64,000 nucleotides of DNA, taken from positions 248,001-312,000 of the forward strand of contig JADZCR010000003.1 of NCBI GenBank assembly GCA_020851465.1. The letters are read 5' to 3'. The notes beneath the pieces are model-generated. The model was not told the DNA's origin, searched no databases, and was given only the letters and a program-made list of their open reading frames with translations. The stretch is from Phycisphaeraceae bacterium (GTDB taxonomy: Bacteria > Planctomycetota > Phycisphaerae > Phycisphaerales > Phycisphaeraceae). Position numbers and translations under genes: made by a program. Shown piece after piece: positions 36,456-45,480 of the stretch (its first letter is position 1; each line of letters begins with the position of its first letter).

Positions 36456-37544
36456 TCAGACCGTCGCCAGCGGAGCCGGTTCGTCGTCGGCCTCGATCTG
36501 TTCGATCCCCCGGAGCATGAACTCCCGGAACTCATCAGCGGAAGTGATCGCCTGCACCTTGCCTCGGAGCATCGGCCACGGCTGGAGATGGGCGGAGTAC
36601 CAACTGATCCGTGACTTGATCGTGTTGAGCGCGATCCGTTCAGGGTCAATCGGATTACCTCCCCGGCTATGCGGTGCGTGCGAGCCGATCGAGCTGCGCA
36701 AACGCAGCAGATTTTCAAAATGACGCAGCACGATTCGGGCACGTTCGGAACGGGGCAGCGGCGCAAGTGTCTGACCTGTGCGCAACAGATGAGCGGTATC
36801 ACGGAAAATCCACGGCTGGCCCAGCGCGCCGCGGGCGATCATCACACCGTCACAGCCGGTGACGGCAATCATGTGCTTCGCATCGGCGGGCGTCTTGATG
36901 TCGCCGTTACCAATGACCGGCACAGCGGGATGTTTCGCCTTCACCGCTTCGACGACCCGCGCGATCCCATCGAGCCGGACACTGGGCTTGAACATCTGCT
37001 GCGTGGTCCGGCCATGAATCGTGATCGCCGCGATGCCGACATCGGCGAGGCGAGGCGCAAGCGTCGGCGCGACGATCTGGTCATCGCTCCAGCCGAGCCG
37101 CAGCTTGGCGGTGACGGGGATTTTTACCGCTTCGACCACTTGCCGTGCCAGCGCGATGGTGCTGTCGGGCGTGCAGAGGAGCATCGAGCCGCCGTTTTTT
37201 TTCGTGACCTTATCGACGGGACAGCCCATGTTGATGTCGATGGTCGTGGCGCCGTGAGTCTCAGCCCAGCGTGCCGCCTGAGCGAGGATGTCGGCCTGCG
37301 CACCGTAAAGCTGCATGCACAACGGCTGGTCCTCCGGACACGTCGCGGCCAGCCACATGGATTTGTGATTTTCCGAGAGCAACGCCTGCGGGCAGAGCAG
37401 ATCGGTACACGCCAAACCGACTCCGCCCGACGGCCCGCTGATTGAGCGCACGATCAAGCGGAACGCCAGATCGCAGTAGCCGGCAATCGGAGCGAGCAGG
37501 ACGTTAGTCGCAAGCGTGACGGAACCGATGCGAAGCATAAGCAT
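36456..37544 (-). CDS. dusB: tRNA-dihydrouridine synthase
   Basis: 362 residues from the first of two close ATGs (37544; the other is at 37538). Flavin enzyme reducing uridines in tRNA D-loops. Family motifs: LAPIAGYCDLAFRLIVR, INMGCPVDKVTKKNGGSMLL with the catalytic Cys, TAKLRLGW, ITIHGRTTQQMF, and NGDIKTPADAKHMI with GCDGVMIARGALGQPWIF. The GCP and KNGGSML context favours the DusB class, but paralogue assignment by eye is approximate. It is the last gene of a folC-amidohydrolase-dus run. Confidence 0.92.
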   Translation of the reverse strand: MLMLRIGSVTLATNVLLAPIAGYCDLAFRLIVRSISGPSGGVGLACTDLLCPQALLSENHKSMWLAATCPEDQPLCMQLYGAQADILAQAARWAETHGATTIDINMGCPVDKVTKKNGGSMLLCTPDSTIALARQVVEAVKIPVTAKLRLGWSDDQIVAPTLAPRLADVGIAAITIHGRTTQQMFKPSVRLDGIARVVEAVKAKHPAVPVIGNGDIKTPADAKHMIAVTGCDGVMIARGALGQPWIFRDTAHLLRTGQTLAPLPRSERARIVLRHFENLLRLRSSIGSHAPHSRGGNPIDPERIALNTIKSRISWYSAHLQPWPMLRGKVQAITSADEFREFMLRGIEQIEADDEPAPLATV

Positions 37545-37601
37545 TACCGTACCGCATCAGACGAATCGGCGGTGGTCCAGGAGTTCAGAGCAGCAGGGAT
37601 T

Positions 37602-38426
37602 TTACGCGGTCGCCATCGCCTGCCCGACGTGCAGCGCGAGTTTCGGGAACAGATTGAACGCATTTTCCCGCAGGATCAGCCGCTTCTGCTGATCCGTCAG
37701 CTCCGCATGATCGATCCTGGCCCGCTGCATGGCTGTGACGTAGAGCGGCGTATCCGTGCCGAAGCAGACGCGCTCCGCGCCGACCTGGCTGACCGTCCAC
37801 TCGATGTTGCGCGGGATGATGCTCATCGCGCTGGACGTATCCGCCCATACGTTGCCGTGCCTGCTTTTCTGAATCGCCCGACACTGGATCGTCAGATCGC
37901 CCACATGGCTGCATCCGATGTGCGCCAGCAGGAGTTTCATTTCCGGGTAGCGATTGGCAAAGACGACGTAATCATCGGGCAGGCTCAGCGCCTCGCCGCT
38001 GTGCACCATGACGGAAGCTCTCATCTGGGCAGCGAAGGCGAACAGCTTCTCGCCGTGCTCGGTGATGGGGTAGCGATGCTCCTCCGGGTGAAACTTCAGG
38101 CCGACGCACGTCCTGGACTGGAGCATTTGCCTCGCCTGCTCAAAAGTCTCCGGCTGGAGCGGATTGACAATCGCCAGTTGGAGCAGGCCGGGCGTCTGCG
38201 GGACGATGCGGGCCGCTTCCTCATTGCCCTTAACGGCGTCAGCCTTCCCGCGCGGAAAAAGCCCCAGCAATGGCGAAGCGATGGTGAACTGGATCCGTGA
38301 GGCGGTCGCCCGCTCGACAACCGTGGCTGCATCGGCGGACATGCAGTAGTTCGTATGCGGATTTTTATCGGTGCAGTCGCCGTAGTGGGCGTGACAGTCG
38401 ATGGCGAGGATGTCGGTGGTGGCCAT
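37602..38426 (-). CDS. Amidohydrolase (Amidohydro-rel type metal-dependent hydrolase)
   Basis: 274 residues from the ATG at 38426; a longer frame would run into folC. Metal-site motifs of the amidohydrolase-2 TIM barrel: DCHAHYGD at the N-terminus, GLKFHPE in the middle, MVHSGEA, LAHIGCSH, and a C-terminal GTDTPLY. Such enzymes act as decarboxylases or hydrolases on small acids or lactones; the substrate cannot be read from the sequence. It starts 85 bases after folC stops and ends 57 bases before the dus start. Confidence 0.85.
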   Translation of the reverse strand: MATTDILAIDCHAHYGDCTDKNPHTNYCMSADAATVVERATASRIQFTIASPLLGLFPRGKADAVKGNEEAARIVPQTPGLLQLAIVNPLQPETFEQARQMLQSRTCVGLKFHPEEHRYPITEHGEKLFAFAAQMRASVMVHSGEALSLPDDYVVFANRYPEMKLLLAHIGCSHVGDLTIQCRAIQKSRHGNVWADTSSAMSIIPRNIEWTVSQVGAERVCFGTDTPLYVTAMQRARIDHAELTDQQKRLILRENAFNLFPKLALHVGQAMATA

Positions 38427-38511
38427 GTGACCGGATCCGATGCGGTGACTCACCGCCGCTGCGTGCTGCGACTCATCCCGCGTGTACGACGCTGCTGCGA
38501 CTCCGGCTGGC

Positions 38512-39975
38512 TTACCGGCCGGCCTTAGCCCGTTTGATCGCGTTGGCCTGATCGCCGAAGTATTTCTTCGCTTCGCCTGCCAGGTAGAAGCTGCCGGTGA
38601 CGATGATGAGGTCTTCGCGGCTGACCGCACGACCGGCCAGACGCAGGGCGTCCTCCAGCGTCGGTGCGACCTGCGCCATCTTGCCCGACAGGTCGTTGAA
38701 CTTGGACATCAACTCCTCCGGCTCGCTGGCGCGGGGATTCGTGCGAGCCTTGGTGAAGATGATCTTGTCCGCACCCAGCGCGAGCTGCTTGAGCATGCCG
38801 TTGACGTCTTTGTCCTGGCCGCATCCGAAGATCACCACCAGTGAGTCGTACTGGATGTGGGCGCCCAGTGCGCGGATGAGGGCCTGAATCGAGGTCGCGT
38901 TGTGCGCGCCGTCGATCAGGATGCGCGGCTCGGTGTTGATCTGCTCCATCCGACCGTGAAGCTGCGTCGCGGTCAGGCCGGCGACCATTTTTTCTTCCGG
39001 GATGTTGAAGCCGTGGGCCTTGAGCTTGTCGAGCATCGCCAGGGCAAGGCCGCAGTTGAACGCCTGGTGTTCACCACGCATCGGCACCGCGAGGTGCTCC
39101 CAGCGGCTCGTCGGCGTGGTGATGCACACGCGCGTGTGCGGGCCTAACTCGCGGTTGGCCTCGAAGCGATAGCTGAAGTCGATCTCCTTGCCCGTAAACT
39201 CCAGCGGAGCACTGACCGCTGCTGCGGCTTCCTCAAACGAGCGGACAACGGCTGGGTCCTGCTCGACGCTGATGACCGGCACGCCCTTCTTCATGATGCC
39301 GGCCTTTTCCTTGGCGATCGTCCCAAGATCCCGGCCGAGGATGTTCATGTGGTCGAGACTGATGTGCGTCAGCCCGCAGACCAAAGGCGTGACCACGTTC
39401 GTCGCATCGAGACGTCCGCCCAGTCCCGTTTCCAATACCACGATATCCACCGCCTGATCTGCGAAGTAGCGCAGAGCCGCAGCGGTGATGATCTCGAAAA
39501 AGCTCGGCGGATGATCGCCGAACTTATCCTCGATCTTTTCGATCTGCTTGAGCAGGTCGGCCAGGTCGGCATGACTGATCATCTGACCGTCAATCTGAAT
39601 CCTCTCGCGGATATCCACCAGGTGCGGGCTGGTGTAAAGCCCCACGGTGTACCCGCACGCCTGAAGCATCGACGCGAGCATGGCACAGGTCGAACCCTTG
39701 CCCTTGGTGCCGGCGACGTGAACGCATTTGAGTTCCTTGTGCGGGTCGTCGAGGTGCCCCAGAAGTTTGCGCACACGCTCAAGGTTGAACGTCTTGCTGT
39801 TGTAAGGCACGATGCGGAGACGCTCGTAGTCGGTGTGCTCGTATAGCCAGCGAAGCATCGCCTGATAGTTGCTGCCACCCGAAGCGGTGTGCGACTTGGC
39901 GGGGGCAGCTTTTTTGGCGGTGTGCGAGGAAGACTTGCCGGAGTGGCGCTTGGTTTTCATGGTGGAGGTCGGCAT
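38512..39975 (-). CDS. folC: Folylpolyglutamate synthase / dihydrofolate synthase
   Basis: 487 residues, longer than the usual 420-450 because of a Lys/Ser/Thr-rich N-terminal extension of about 35 residues (an ATG at 39960 would shorten it by five). The Mur-ligase-type ATP loop GTKGKGSTCAML is at about 90-101, followed by TSPHLVDIRERIQI, the metal loop LETGLGGRLDATN and HISLDHMNILG. The C-terminal domain contains HGRMEQI and ILIDGAHNATS, then FGCGQDKDVNGML. It heads a minus-strand run with the amidohydrolase and dus genes. Confidence 0.94.
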   Translation of the reverse strand: MPTSTMKTKRHSGKSSSHTAKKAAPAKSHTASGGSNYQAMLRWLYEHTDYERLRIVPYNSKTFNLERVRKLLGHLDDPHKELKCVHVAGTKGKGSTCAMLASMLQACGYTVGLYTSPHLVDIRERIQIDGQMISHADLADLLKQIEKIEDKFGDHPPSFFEIITAAALRYFADQAVDIVVLETGLGGRLDATNVVTPLVCGLTHISLDHMNILGRDLGTIAKEKAGIMKKGVPVISVEQDPAVVRSFEEAAAAVSAPLEFTGKEIDFSYRFEANRELGPHTRVCITTPTSRWEHLAVPMRGEHQAFNCGLALAMLDKLKAHGFNIPEEKMVAGLTATQLHGRMEQINTEPRILIDGAHNATSIQALIRALGAHIQYDSLVVIFGCGQDKDVNGMLKQLALGADKIIFTKARTNPRASEPEELMSKFNDLSGKMAQVAPTLEDALRLAGRAVSREDLIIVTGSFYLAGEAKKYFGDQANAIKRAKAGR

Positions 39976-40024
39976 AAGGGCGATCAGCTTACCGAATTAC
40001 GGCGTTTACGTCAATTTTGCAGTT

Positions 40025-40047
40025 GTTACTCGTTTATTTTCAGTAAC
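40025..40047. repeat. Inverted repeat GTTACT / AGTAAC
   Basis: Perfect 6-bp arms at 40025-40030 and 40042-40047 with an 11-base spacer, in the folC upstream region. It could be an operator or a hairpin. Confidence 0.4.
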
Positions 40048-40064
40048 TTACGAAAATACGACGG

Positions 40065-40082
40065 TTTTGCACGCATGCAAAA
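40065..40082. repeat. Inverted repeat TTTTGCA / TGCAAAA
   Basis: Perfect 7-bp arms at 40065-40071 and 40076-40082 with a 4-base CGCA centre. The tight symmetry suits binding of a dimeric regulator as well as a hairpin. Confidence 0.45.
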
Positions 40083-40301
40083 TTCAGGGGAGAGTTATAA
40101 CGATTTTAGGCTGCCGACCGCCGTAAAACACGGGCAATCCACTAATTGCGCTGTTGGAAGCTCTTACTACGGAGACGGCCGATTGTCGTGCTGATGCGTA
40201 CAGACTGTTTGTCGCCGAAGGCGAAGGCAAGCCGACTCGCCCGCTTTGACAAACTTCGTTACGCTCGCCGACTTGATTCCTCAGACGCAACGGGCTTAAC
40301 C

Positions 40302-41072
40302 ATGACAGTAAATCGCGCTTTCGATCTTTCGGGTAGAGCAGCATTGGTGACCGGGGCTGGAGTCGGGATCGGTCAGGCGGTGGCGGTCGCGCTGGGTGCC
40401 GCTGGCGCAAAGGTGTCGATCCACTACAACTCCAGCCGGGCCGGCGCGGACGAGACGCTCCGCCAAATCCGTGCTGGCGGCGGCGAAGGCGCAGTCATCC
40501 AGGGCGACCTGACGCGCGAAGATGACGCCAATGCCGTCGTCGATGCAGCCGTTGAAAAACTGGGGCGGCTGGACATTCTCGTCAACAATGCCGGCGCGTT
40601 GCTGGAGCGTGCCACGATCGAGGGTTGCTCACTCGACCTGTGGAACCGCACGCTGACGGCGAATCTCACCAGTGCTTTTCTGGTGACGAAACGCGCGATC
40701 CCCTCGCTGCGGAAAAGCGGCAAAGGCTCGATCATCAACATCCTCTCGCTGTCGGTCCAGACCGGCGGGGCGAACGGTGCCGGAGCCTATGGCGCAGCCA
40801 AGGGCGGCCTGCTCACTTTCACACGGACATTGGCGCGCGAGCTGGCTCCGCAGGTAAGGACCAACGCGGTAATGCCCGGCGTGATCGAGACGCGACATCA
40901 CGAGGTCGCCAGCAGTGCCGAAGCGATGGAGAACTACCGCAGGCAGACGCCGCTGGCGCGCAACGGCAAGGCCGAGGAAGTCGCCAACGCGGTGCTGTTT
41001 CTGGCGAGCGATGCGGCGAGCTTTACCAACGGCTCGCTGCTCGACATCAACGGCGGGCGTTTTCTCCGCTAG
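40302..41072 (+). CDS. SDR-family oxidoreductase
   Basis: 256 residues from the ATG at 40302; the in-frame start at 40146 would add a non-conserved basic tail. Classical short-chain dehydrogenase: TGAGVGIGQAVAVAL for the cofactor, NNAG, Ser in NILSLSVQTGG, and the Tyr/Lys pair in YGAAKGG. The C-terminus GSLLDINGGRFLR is FabG-like, but the genuine FabG lies in the fab cluster, so this is a paralogue of unknown substrate. Its last 26 bases overlap the convergent DUF2784 gene. Confidence 0.88.
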   Translation: MTVNRAFDLSGRAALVTGAGVGIGQAVAVALGAAGAKVSIHYNSSRAGADETLRQIRAGGGEGAVIQGDLTREDDANAVVDAAVEKLGRLDILVNNAGALLERATIEGCSLDLWNRTLTANLTSAFLVTKRAIPSLRKSGKGSIINILSLSVQTGGANGAGAYGAAKGGLLTFTRTLARELAPQVRTNAVMPGVIETRHHEVASSAEAMENYRRQTPLARNGKAEEVANAVLFLASDAASFTNGSLLDINGGRFLR

Positions 41073-41472
41073 TTTCCTCACGAGCAGATCGACTTCGCCG
41101 CGGCGCGCCCCAGATGAACGTCGCCGCCACCGCCGCACCAAAGAGTGAATAGGCGAGCGTGAAGACCCACGGCGGCGCATCGAAGAAAAAGAGCTGATGC
41201 ACCCAGTAGCCGATGAAACCGCGCGGATAACCCTGCTGCTTCGCCGCTACACGTAGCTGCTCCTCCCAGACCGTCAGCGGGCAATTCACGCCGAGCCACG
41301 CCTCCGCAACGACGTAACCGATGCAGACCAGATGCACAATGCGGAACGGCAGATGGCGCACCCACCGCCAGCGACGAAAGAGACCAATGACGATCAGCAG
41401 TTCGCCGCCAACGACGAACACGATGAACGCTGCATGAACGAGTGCGACAAGATCAGCGAGGAGTTTGTACAT
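41047..41472 (-). CDS. DUF2784 family membrane protein
   Basis: 141 residues from the ATG at 41472, chosen because GGAG lies 3 bases upstream on the minus strand; a GTG at 41481 is the alternative. Four hydrophobic segments. The family motif NCPLTVWEEQLR lies after helix 3, and LVHAAFIVFVVGGELLI is helix 1. Function unknown; members are small inner-membrane proteins. It follows the aminotransferase gene by 39 bases. Confidence 0.85.
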   Translation of the reverse strand: MYKLLADLVALVHAAFIVFVVGGELLIVIGLFRRWRWVRHLPFRIVHLVCIGYVVAEAWLGVNCPLTVWEEQLRVAAKQQGYPRGFIGYWVHQLFFFDAPPWVFTLAYSLFGAAVAATFIWGAPRRSRSAREETSGENARR

Positions 41473-41511
41473 GATCTCCACACGGGTTGGTCCTGATCCC
41501 GCGCCCGTTGG

Positions 41512-42666
41512 TCAAGGCAATGCTTCGATTAACTGGTCGATTTGTTCAGGCGTGTTGTAGAAGTGCGGGCTGGCACGCAGCCGCCCTTCCCGCACCACGA
41601 TGACGATCCCGCGTGACTCCAGATCCGCGACGATTTTCTCCAGCGGAGGCACGCTCCGTACCGCTGGTGCAGGCGGGATGAAGCTGACGATCCCGCTGCG
41701 CTCGCCGTTGTTGCGAGGGCTGAAAACACGGTAGCCCTTCGCGCGTAATCCGTCGCAGAGACGGGCGGTCAACGACTCAATTCTCGACCAGATATTTTCG
41801 ATGCCGTATTCGAGGATCAATTCGAGTGACGCACCGAGTCCCATGATGCCGGGAATGTTGTAGCTGCCAGGCTCAAACCTTCGCGCGTCGCGCTGAAACT
41901 CAAATTGATAGTTGCCGTAATCGGAGGCGTTGACCATGTTCATCCAGCCGACGATGTTGGGATGCAGCGTGGAGATGAGACTTTCACGGCAATAAAAAAT
42001 ACCGCAGCCTTCAGGCGACAGCAGCCACTTGTGGCCGTCGGCGGAAAGAAAGTCGATCCCCAGCTCGCTGACGTTCACCGGCATCGCGCCGACACTCTGG
42101 ATCGCATCCACGCAGAGCAGCCCGCCGGCGTTGTGAACCATCTCGCTGATGGGCTTGAGGTCGATCCGGTAGCCGGACGCATACTGCACATGCGAAATGG
42201 CGACCACGCGCGTGCGATCGGTCACCGCCTGCGTGACATCCTCGACATCAATGCGGCCATCGGCATGTTGCGGCACCTCGACGATCTCCACGCCGAACCG
42301 CTTCAGGTCCTCCCACGGATAACGGTTGGCGGGATATTCGACGTTGGTGATGACGACATGATCGCCCGGCCGCCAGTCGATGCCCTTGGCGACGAGACTG
42401 ATGCCGGTCGAGGTGTTGGGGATCAAAGCGATCTCCGCTTCACCGGCAGCGCCGATGAGCCGGGCGGCCAGCCGCTTGACCTGCCGCGCCCGGGAGTACC
42501 AGTGCGAGTTGAGGTAGGACAGGGATTCCGCCTGATCGGCATAAGCTCTGACGGCTGCGGCGGCGCGGCCGCTGATCGGCGCGACGCCGGCATGATTGAA
42601 AAACGCCAGCTTCCCCAGAATCGGGAACTCCCCCGCCCGAACGTCCGTCACATGCTGATCCGTCAT
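41512..42666 (-). CDS. Class V aminotransferase (cysteine-desulfurase-like)
   Basis: 384 residues of PLP fold type I. The PLP lysine is near residue 212 in SADGHKWLLSPEG. The cofactor-binding Asp/Gln part is VDAIQSVGAMPVN, and the substrate loop FFNHAGVAPISG is at the N-terminus. Cysteine desulfurases carry a reactive Cys in a late loop; no matching Cys was identified here, so another role (isopenicillin-N-epimerase-like or selenocysteine-lyase-like) is possible. It begins the two-gene unit with the DUF2784 protein. Confidence 0.85.
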   Translation of the reverse strand: MTDQHVTDVRAGEFPILGKLAFFNHAGVAPISGRAAAAVRAYADQAESLSYLNSHWYSRARQVKRLAARLIGAAGEAEIALIPNTSTGISLVAKGIDWRPGDHVVITNVEYPANRYPWEDLKRFGVEIVEVPQHADGRIDVEDVTQAVTDRTRVVAISHVQYASGYRIDLKPISEMVHNAGGLLCVDAIQSVGAMPVNVSELGIDFLSADGHKWLLSPEGCGIFYCRESLISTLHPNIVGWMNMVNASDYGNYQFEFQRDARRFEPGSYNIPGIMGLGASLELILEYGIENIWSRIESLTARLCDGLRAKGYRVFSPRNNGERSGIVSFIPPAPAVRSVPPLEKIVADLESRGIVIVVREGRLRASPHFYNTPEQIDQLIEALP

Positions 42667-42781
42667 GACCTGATCCTATCGCGCCCTTGAGATAAAAAAT
42701 TATTCGACTACTTGACTTTTTATGCCCGCTTTGGTTAAATACTCCAAGAATGCGGCACGTGCCGCCCAAGGGATTCCGGCC

Positions 42782-45463
42782 ATGATCCGTACCGCCGCTC
42801 ATCTCCCTCCGTCCAACGCCAGCCGCCGCGCGGGTGGTCCCGGCCCCCTATCCCTGCTCTGGCTGGTCCTGCTGGGAATCCTGCTGCCTGCCGCGTCCGG
42901 CCATGCTGCCGCATCCCCGGCCGGCAAGCCTGACTTCAACGTCGAGCTGGCCCCCACGGTCACCAAGCTCCTCGACGATAAATCGCTCAGTCCGGCTGAG
43001 CGGAGAAGCCTGGCCATTTTCCACGGCCAGTCGGATCGACTCAAGGATTTGACCATCACCGAGCAGGCACAGGTCGCCCTGCAACGCTACGACCTGAACA
43101 ATTCCGTGTTCAGCCAGGATGTGCCCGTGGTCCTGCGGGCCAAGGCTGCGCTGCTCCGAGGCGAGCCGGAACAGACGCTGGCCTTGCTGGACAAGGACAC
43201 GTCCGCGGAAGCGACGCTGCTCAAGGCTCGCGCCCTTGAAGACCTTGGCCGGGTTGCTGAAAGCCTGGCCATGTTGACTCCTCTGCGGGAGACGCTCAAG
43301 GCAGGCGATCTGACTGACGCAGCGGAGTTGACTGCCGCGACCGAGGGGCTGCTCATGCTCGCTCGGCTCGAAGGTCGCCCGGCTCAGGATTACCGCCTCG
43401 CGCTGTCGCTGCTGGCCAAGGCACGCGGTGAACTCGACCGCATGTACTGGCCGGCTTATCTGGCTGAAGCCCGCCTGCTCGACGAGAAAGACAATCCCGC
43501 TGAAGCATCGGGGGCGATCCTCGACACGCTGCGGCTCAATCCACAGGCGAGCGAAGCGTGGTACCTACTGGCACGGATGAGCGCGGAGTATTTTGATTTC
43601 GACAAAGCCGCCGCCTGCGTCGCCAGGCTCCGCGACATCAATCCGCAACATCCGCTGGCTGACGACGCGGAGGTTCGCCTATTGCTCGCCCAGCGTGACG
43701 CCCAAGCTGCCCAGCAGGTGATCGGCGAAGCTCTCAAGCGATATCCCCGGCAGCGAAACCTGCTGGCCCTCGATGCAGCAGTGGAGGCGTTGCTGTTCAA
43801 CGACTCCGCCCGCGACACAGCTCTGGCGCGATTTGACCAACTGGCACCGAAAAACCCGCTGGCGTTCTTCACCGTCGGCAAGTACCTCGCGCAGGCACGG
43901 CAATACAAGGCCAGCGAGGCCATGCTCCGCCGTGCCATTGAGCTGGCACCGAACTGGCCGGACCCGCGTGTCGAGCTGGGTCTGCTGTTGATGCAGTCGG
44001 GTGATGAAACCGCCGCGCAGACCGAGCTGAAGCGTGCCAGCGATCTGGACCCGTTTAACTTCCGCGTCTCGAATCAGCTCAAGCTCATCGACGAATTACT
44101 GACCTGGGGCAAGCTGGAGACGCCGCATTTCCTCATTCGTTACAAGCCGGGGATTGATGAAGTTCTCGCGCGTGATCTTCAGGAGATGGTCGAGCAGATG
44201 TACGCCGACGTAACCTCGGTTTTCCAGTATCAGCCGGAAAACAAGACGCTGATCGAGGTACTGCCGGATGAGAAATGGTTCGCGGTGCGCATCACGGGAT
44301 TGCCGGAAATCTGGACGATCGGCGCCAGCACGGGTGATGTAATCGCCATCACTCCGCCGCGTGCGGGGGCGCATCAGCGCGGAGCGTTCGACTGGGATCG
44401 GGTGATCCGCCACGAGTTTGTCCACACGGTGACTCTCGCGCAGACGCGCAATCGTCTGCCGCACTGGTTTACGGAAGCCTGCGCGGTTTCGCAGGAGCCG
44501 GGCGGACGTGATTACAACACCTGCCGTCTGCTGGCGGACGCGCTGCAATCCCATCAGCTTTTCGCGCTGGATCAGATCAACTGGGCGTTCATCCGTCCCA
44601 AAACGCCGCGCGACCGTCCGCTGGCGTATGCGCAGGCACACTGGATGGTGGAGTACCTCACTGCGACCTACGGCCATGAGGCAATCGTCAAGCTGCTGAC
44701 GCTCTACGGCCAGGGAGTACCCAACGAAGCGGCTCTGCAGCAAATCTCCGGCAAGACATCGGCTGAGTTGATGGCGGCATTTCAGATCTGGGCAACCGAA
44801 CAGGTGAAACGATGGGGCCTGCTTGTGCGCCCGGAAGACGCGGAAATCAGCAAAACTTTAGCCGGCAAACCTCCTGATCCCGCTGCGTTGGCACCGTTGC
44901 TGGCCAAATACCCGGACAATCCCTCGCTGCTGCGATTCGCAGCTCAACATGCGATCGACTCCGGCGATGCGGAGACTGCGCGGCAGGCGGTCCTGCGTTA
45001 CGCGGCATCGCGGCCGGTGGATTCGTGGTCGGATCAAATGCTGGCCGACCTGGCGTTGAAGACCGGCCGGCCCGACGAGGCGATGGGGTCACTCGAACAG
45101 CTCGACCGTCAGACGCAGAATACGGGCATCTGGTCCTATCAACTCGCCAAGGTCTATCGCGCCAGAGGGCAGTTGGGAGCGGCGGCGGCAGCGGCTGAAC
45201 GGGCGCTCAACCGTGACCCGTACAACGCCGCCTATCGCGAGCTGGCAGCCGTCATCAATCTCCAGCGCGGTGACGAACGCGATGCGCTGCGACATCTGGA
45301 AGCGATGACGCTGCTTGAGCCGGATCAGGCTGTTCACTTCGTCCGCCTCGCTGCGTATTACGCAAAGCTCGGCAGAAAAGGCGACGCGAAAATCGCTGCT
45401 GAAAAGGCGAGGAAGATTGATCCGCAGGCGGATGTCGGAGCGTTTCTGGACACCGGCGGATAG
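42782..45463 (+). CDS. Secreted TPR protein with gluzincin-type metallopeptidase core
   Basis: 893 residues from the ATG at 42782, preferred over 42722 because AAGGGA lies 8 bases upstream and a signal sequence follows (hydrophobic core LLWLVLLGILLP). TPR repeats occupy about residues 60-470. Next comes a peptidase-MA-like core with zinc motif HEFVH at 544-548 and the third ligand Glu565 in HWFTEA, then more TPRs from about 680. The order TPR, protease, TPR is unusual: the repeats could present substrates or bind the envelope. Substrate unknown. Confidence 0.88.
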   Translation: MIRTAAHLPPSNASRRAGGPGPLSLLWLVLLGILLPAASGHAAASPAGKPDFNVELAPTVTKLLDDKSLSPAERRSLAIFHGQSDRLKDLTITEQAQVALQRYDLNNSVFSQDVPVVLRAKAALLRGEPEQTLALLDKDTSAEATLLKARALEDLGRVAESLAMLTPLRETLKAGDLTDAAELTAATEGLLMLARLEGRPAQDYRLALSLLAKARGELDRMYWPAYLAEARLLDEKDNPAEASGAILDTLRLNPQASEAWYLLARMSAEYFDFDKAAACVARLRDINPQHPLADDAEVRLLLAQRDAQAAQQVIGEALKRYPRQRNLLALDAAVEALLFNDSARDTALARFDQLAPKNPLAFFTVGKYLAQARQYKASEAMLRRAIELAPNWPDPRVELGLLLMQSGDETAAQTELKRASDLDPFNFRVSNQLKLIDELLTWGKLETPHFLIRYKPGIDEVLARDLQEMVEQMYADVTSVFQYQPENKTLIEVLPDEKWFAVRITGLPEIWTIGASTGDVIAITPPRAGAHQRGAFDWDRVIRHEFVHTVTLAQTRNRLPHWFTEACAVSQEPGGRDYNTCRLLADALQSHQLFALDQINWAFIRPKTPRDRPLAYAQAHWMVEYLTATYGHEAIVKLLTLYGQGVPNEAALQQISGKTSAELMAAFQIWATEQVKRWGLLVRPEDAEISKTLAGKPPDPAALAPLLAKYPDNPSLLRFAAQHAIDSGDAETARQAVLRYAASRPVDSWSDQMLADLALKTGRPDEAMGSLEQLDRQTQNTGIWSYQLAKVYRARGQLGAAAAAAERALNRDPYNAAYRELAAVINLQRGDERDALRHLEAMTLLEPDQAVHFVRLAAYYAKLGRKGDAKIAAEKARKIDPQADVGAFLDTGG

Positions 45464-45480
45464 CGCCGATACCCATCGGG

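Larger units (their letters stand above)
39976..40301. other. AT-richer divergent intergenic region upstream of folC and the SDR gene
   Basis: 326 bases between two divergent starts, visibly richer in A/T than the flanks in its first 150 bases. It carries two inverted repeats, annotated separately, and a widely spaced 8-bp inverted pair TTACGGCG / CGCCGTAA near its left and centre parts. No protein gene was seen. It likely contains the promoters of both flanking genes. Confidence 0.55.

Noticed and set aside
44096-44743. Minus-strand frame inside the TPR metallopeptidase gene
   Set aside because: The plus strand carries the zinc motif and TPRs. The minus product is Arg-rich and featureless.
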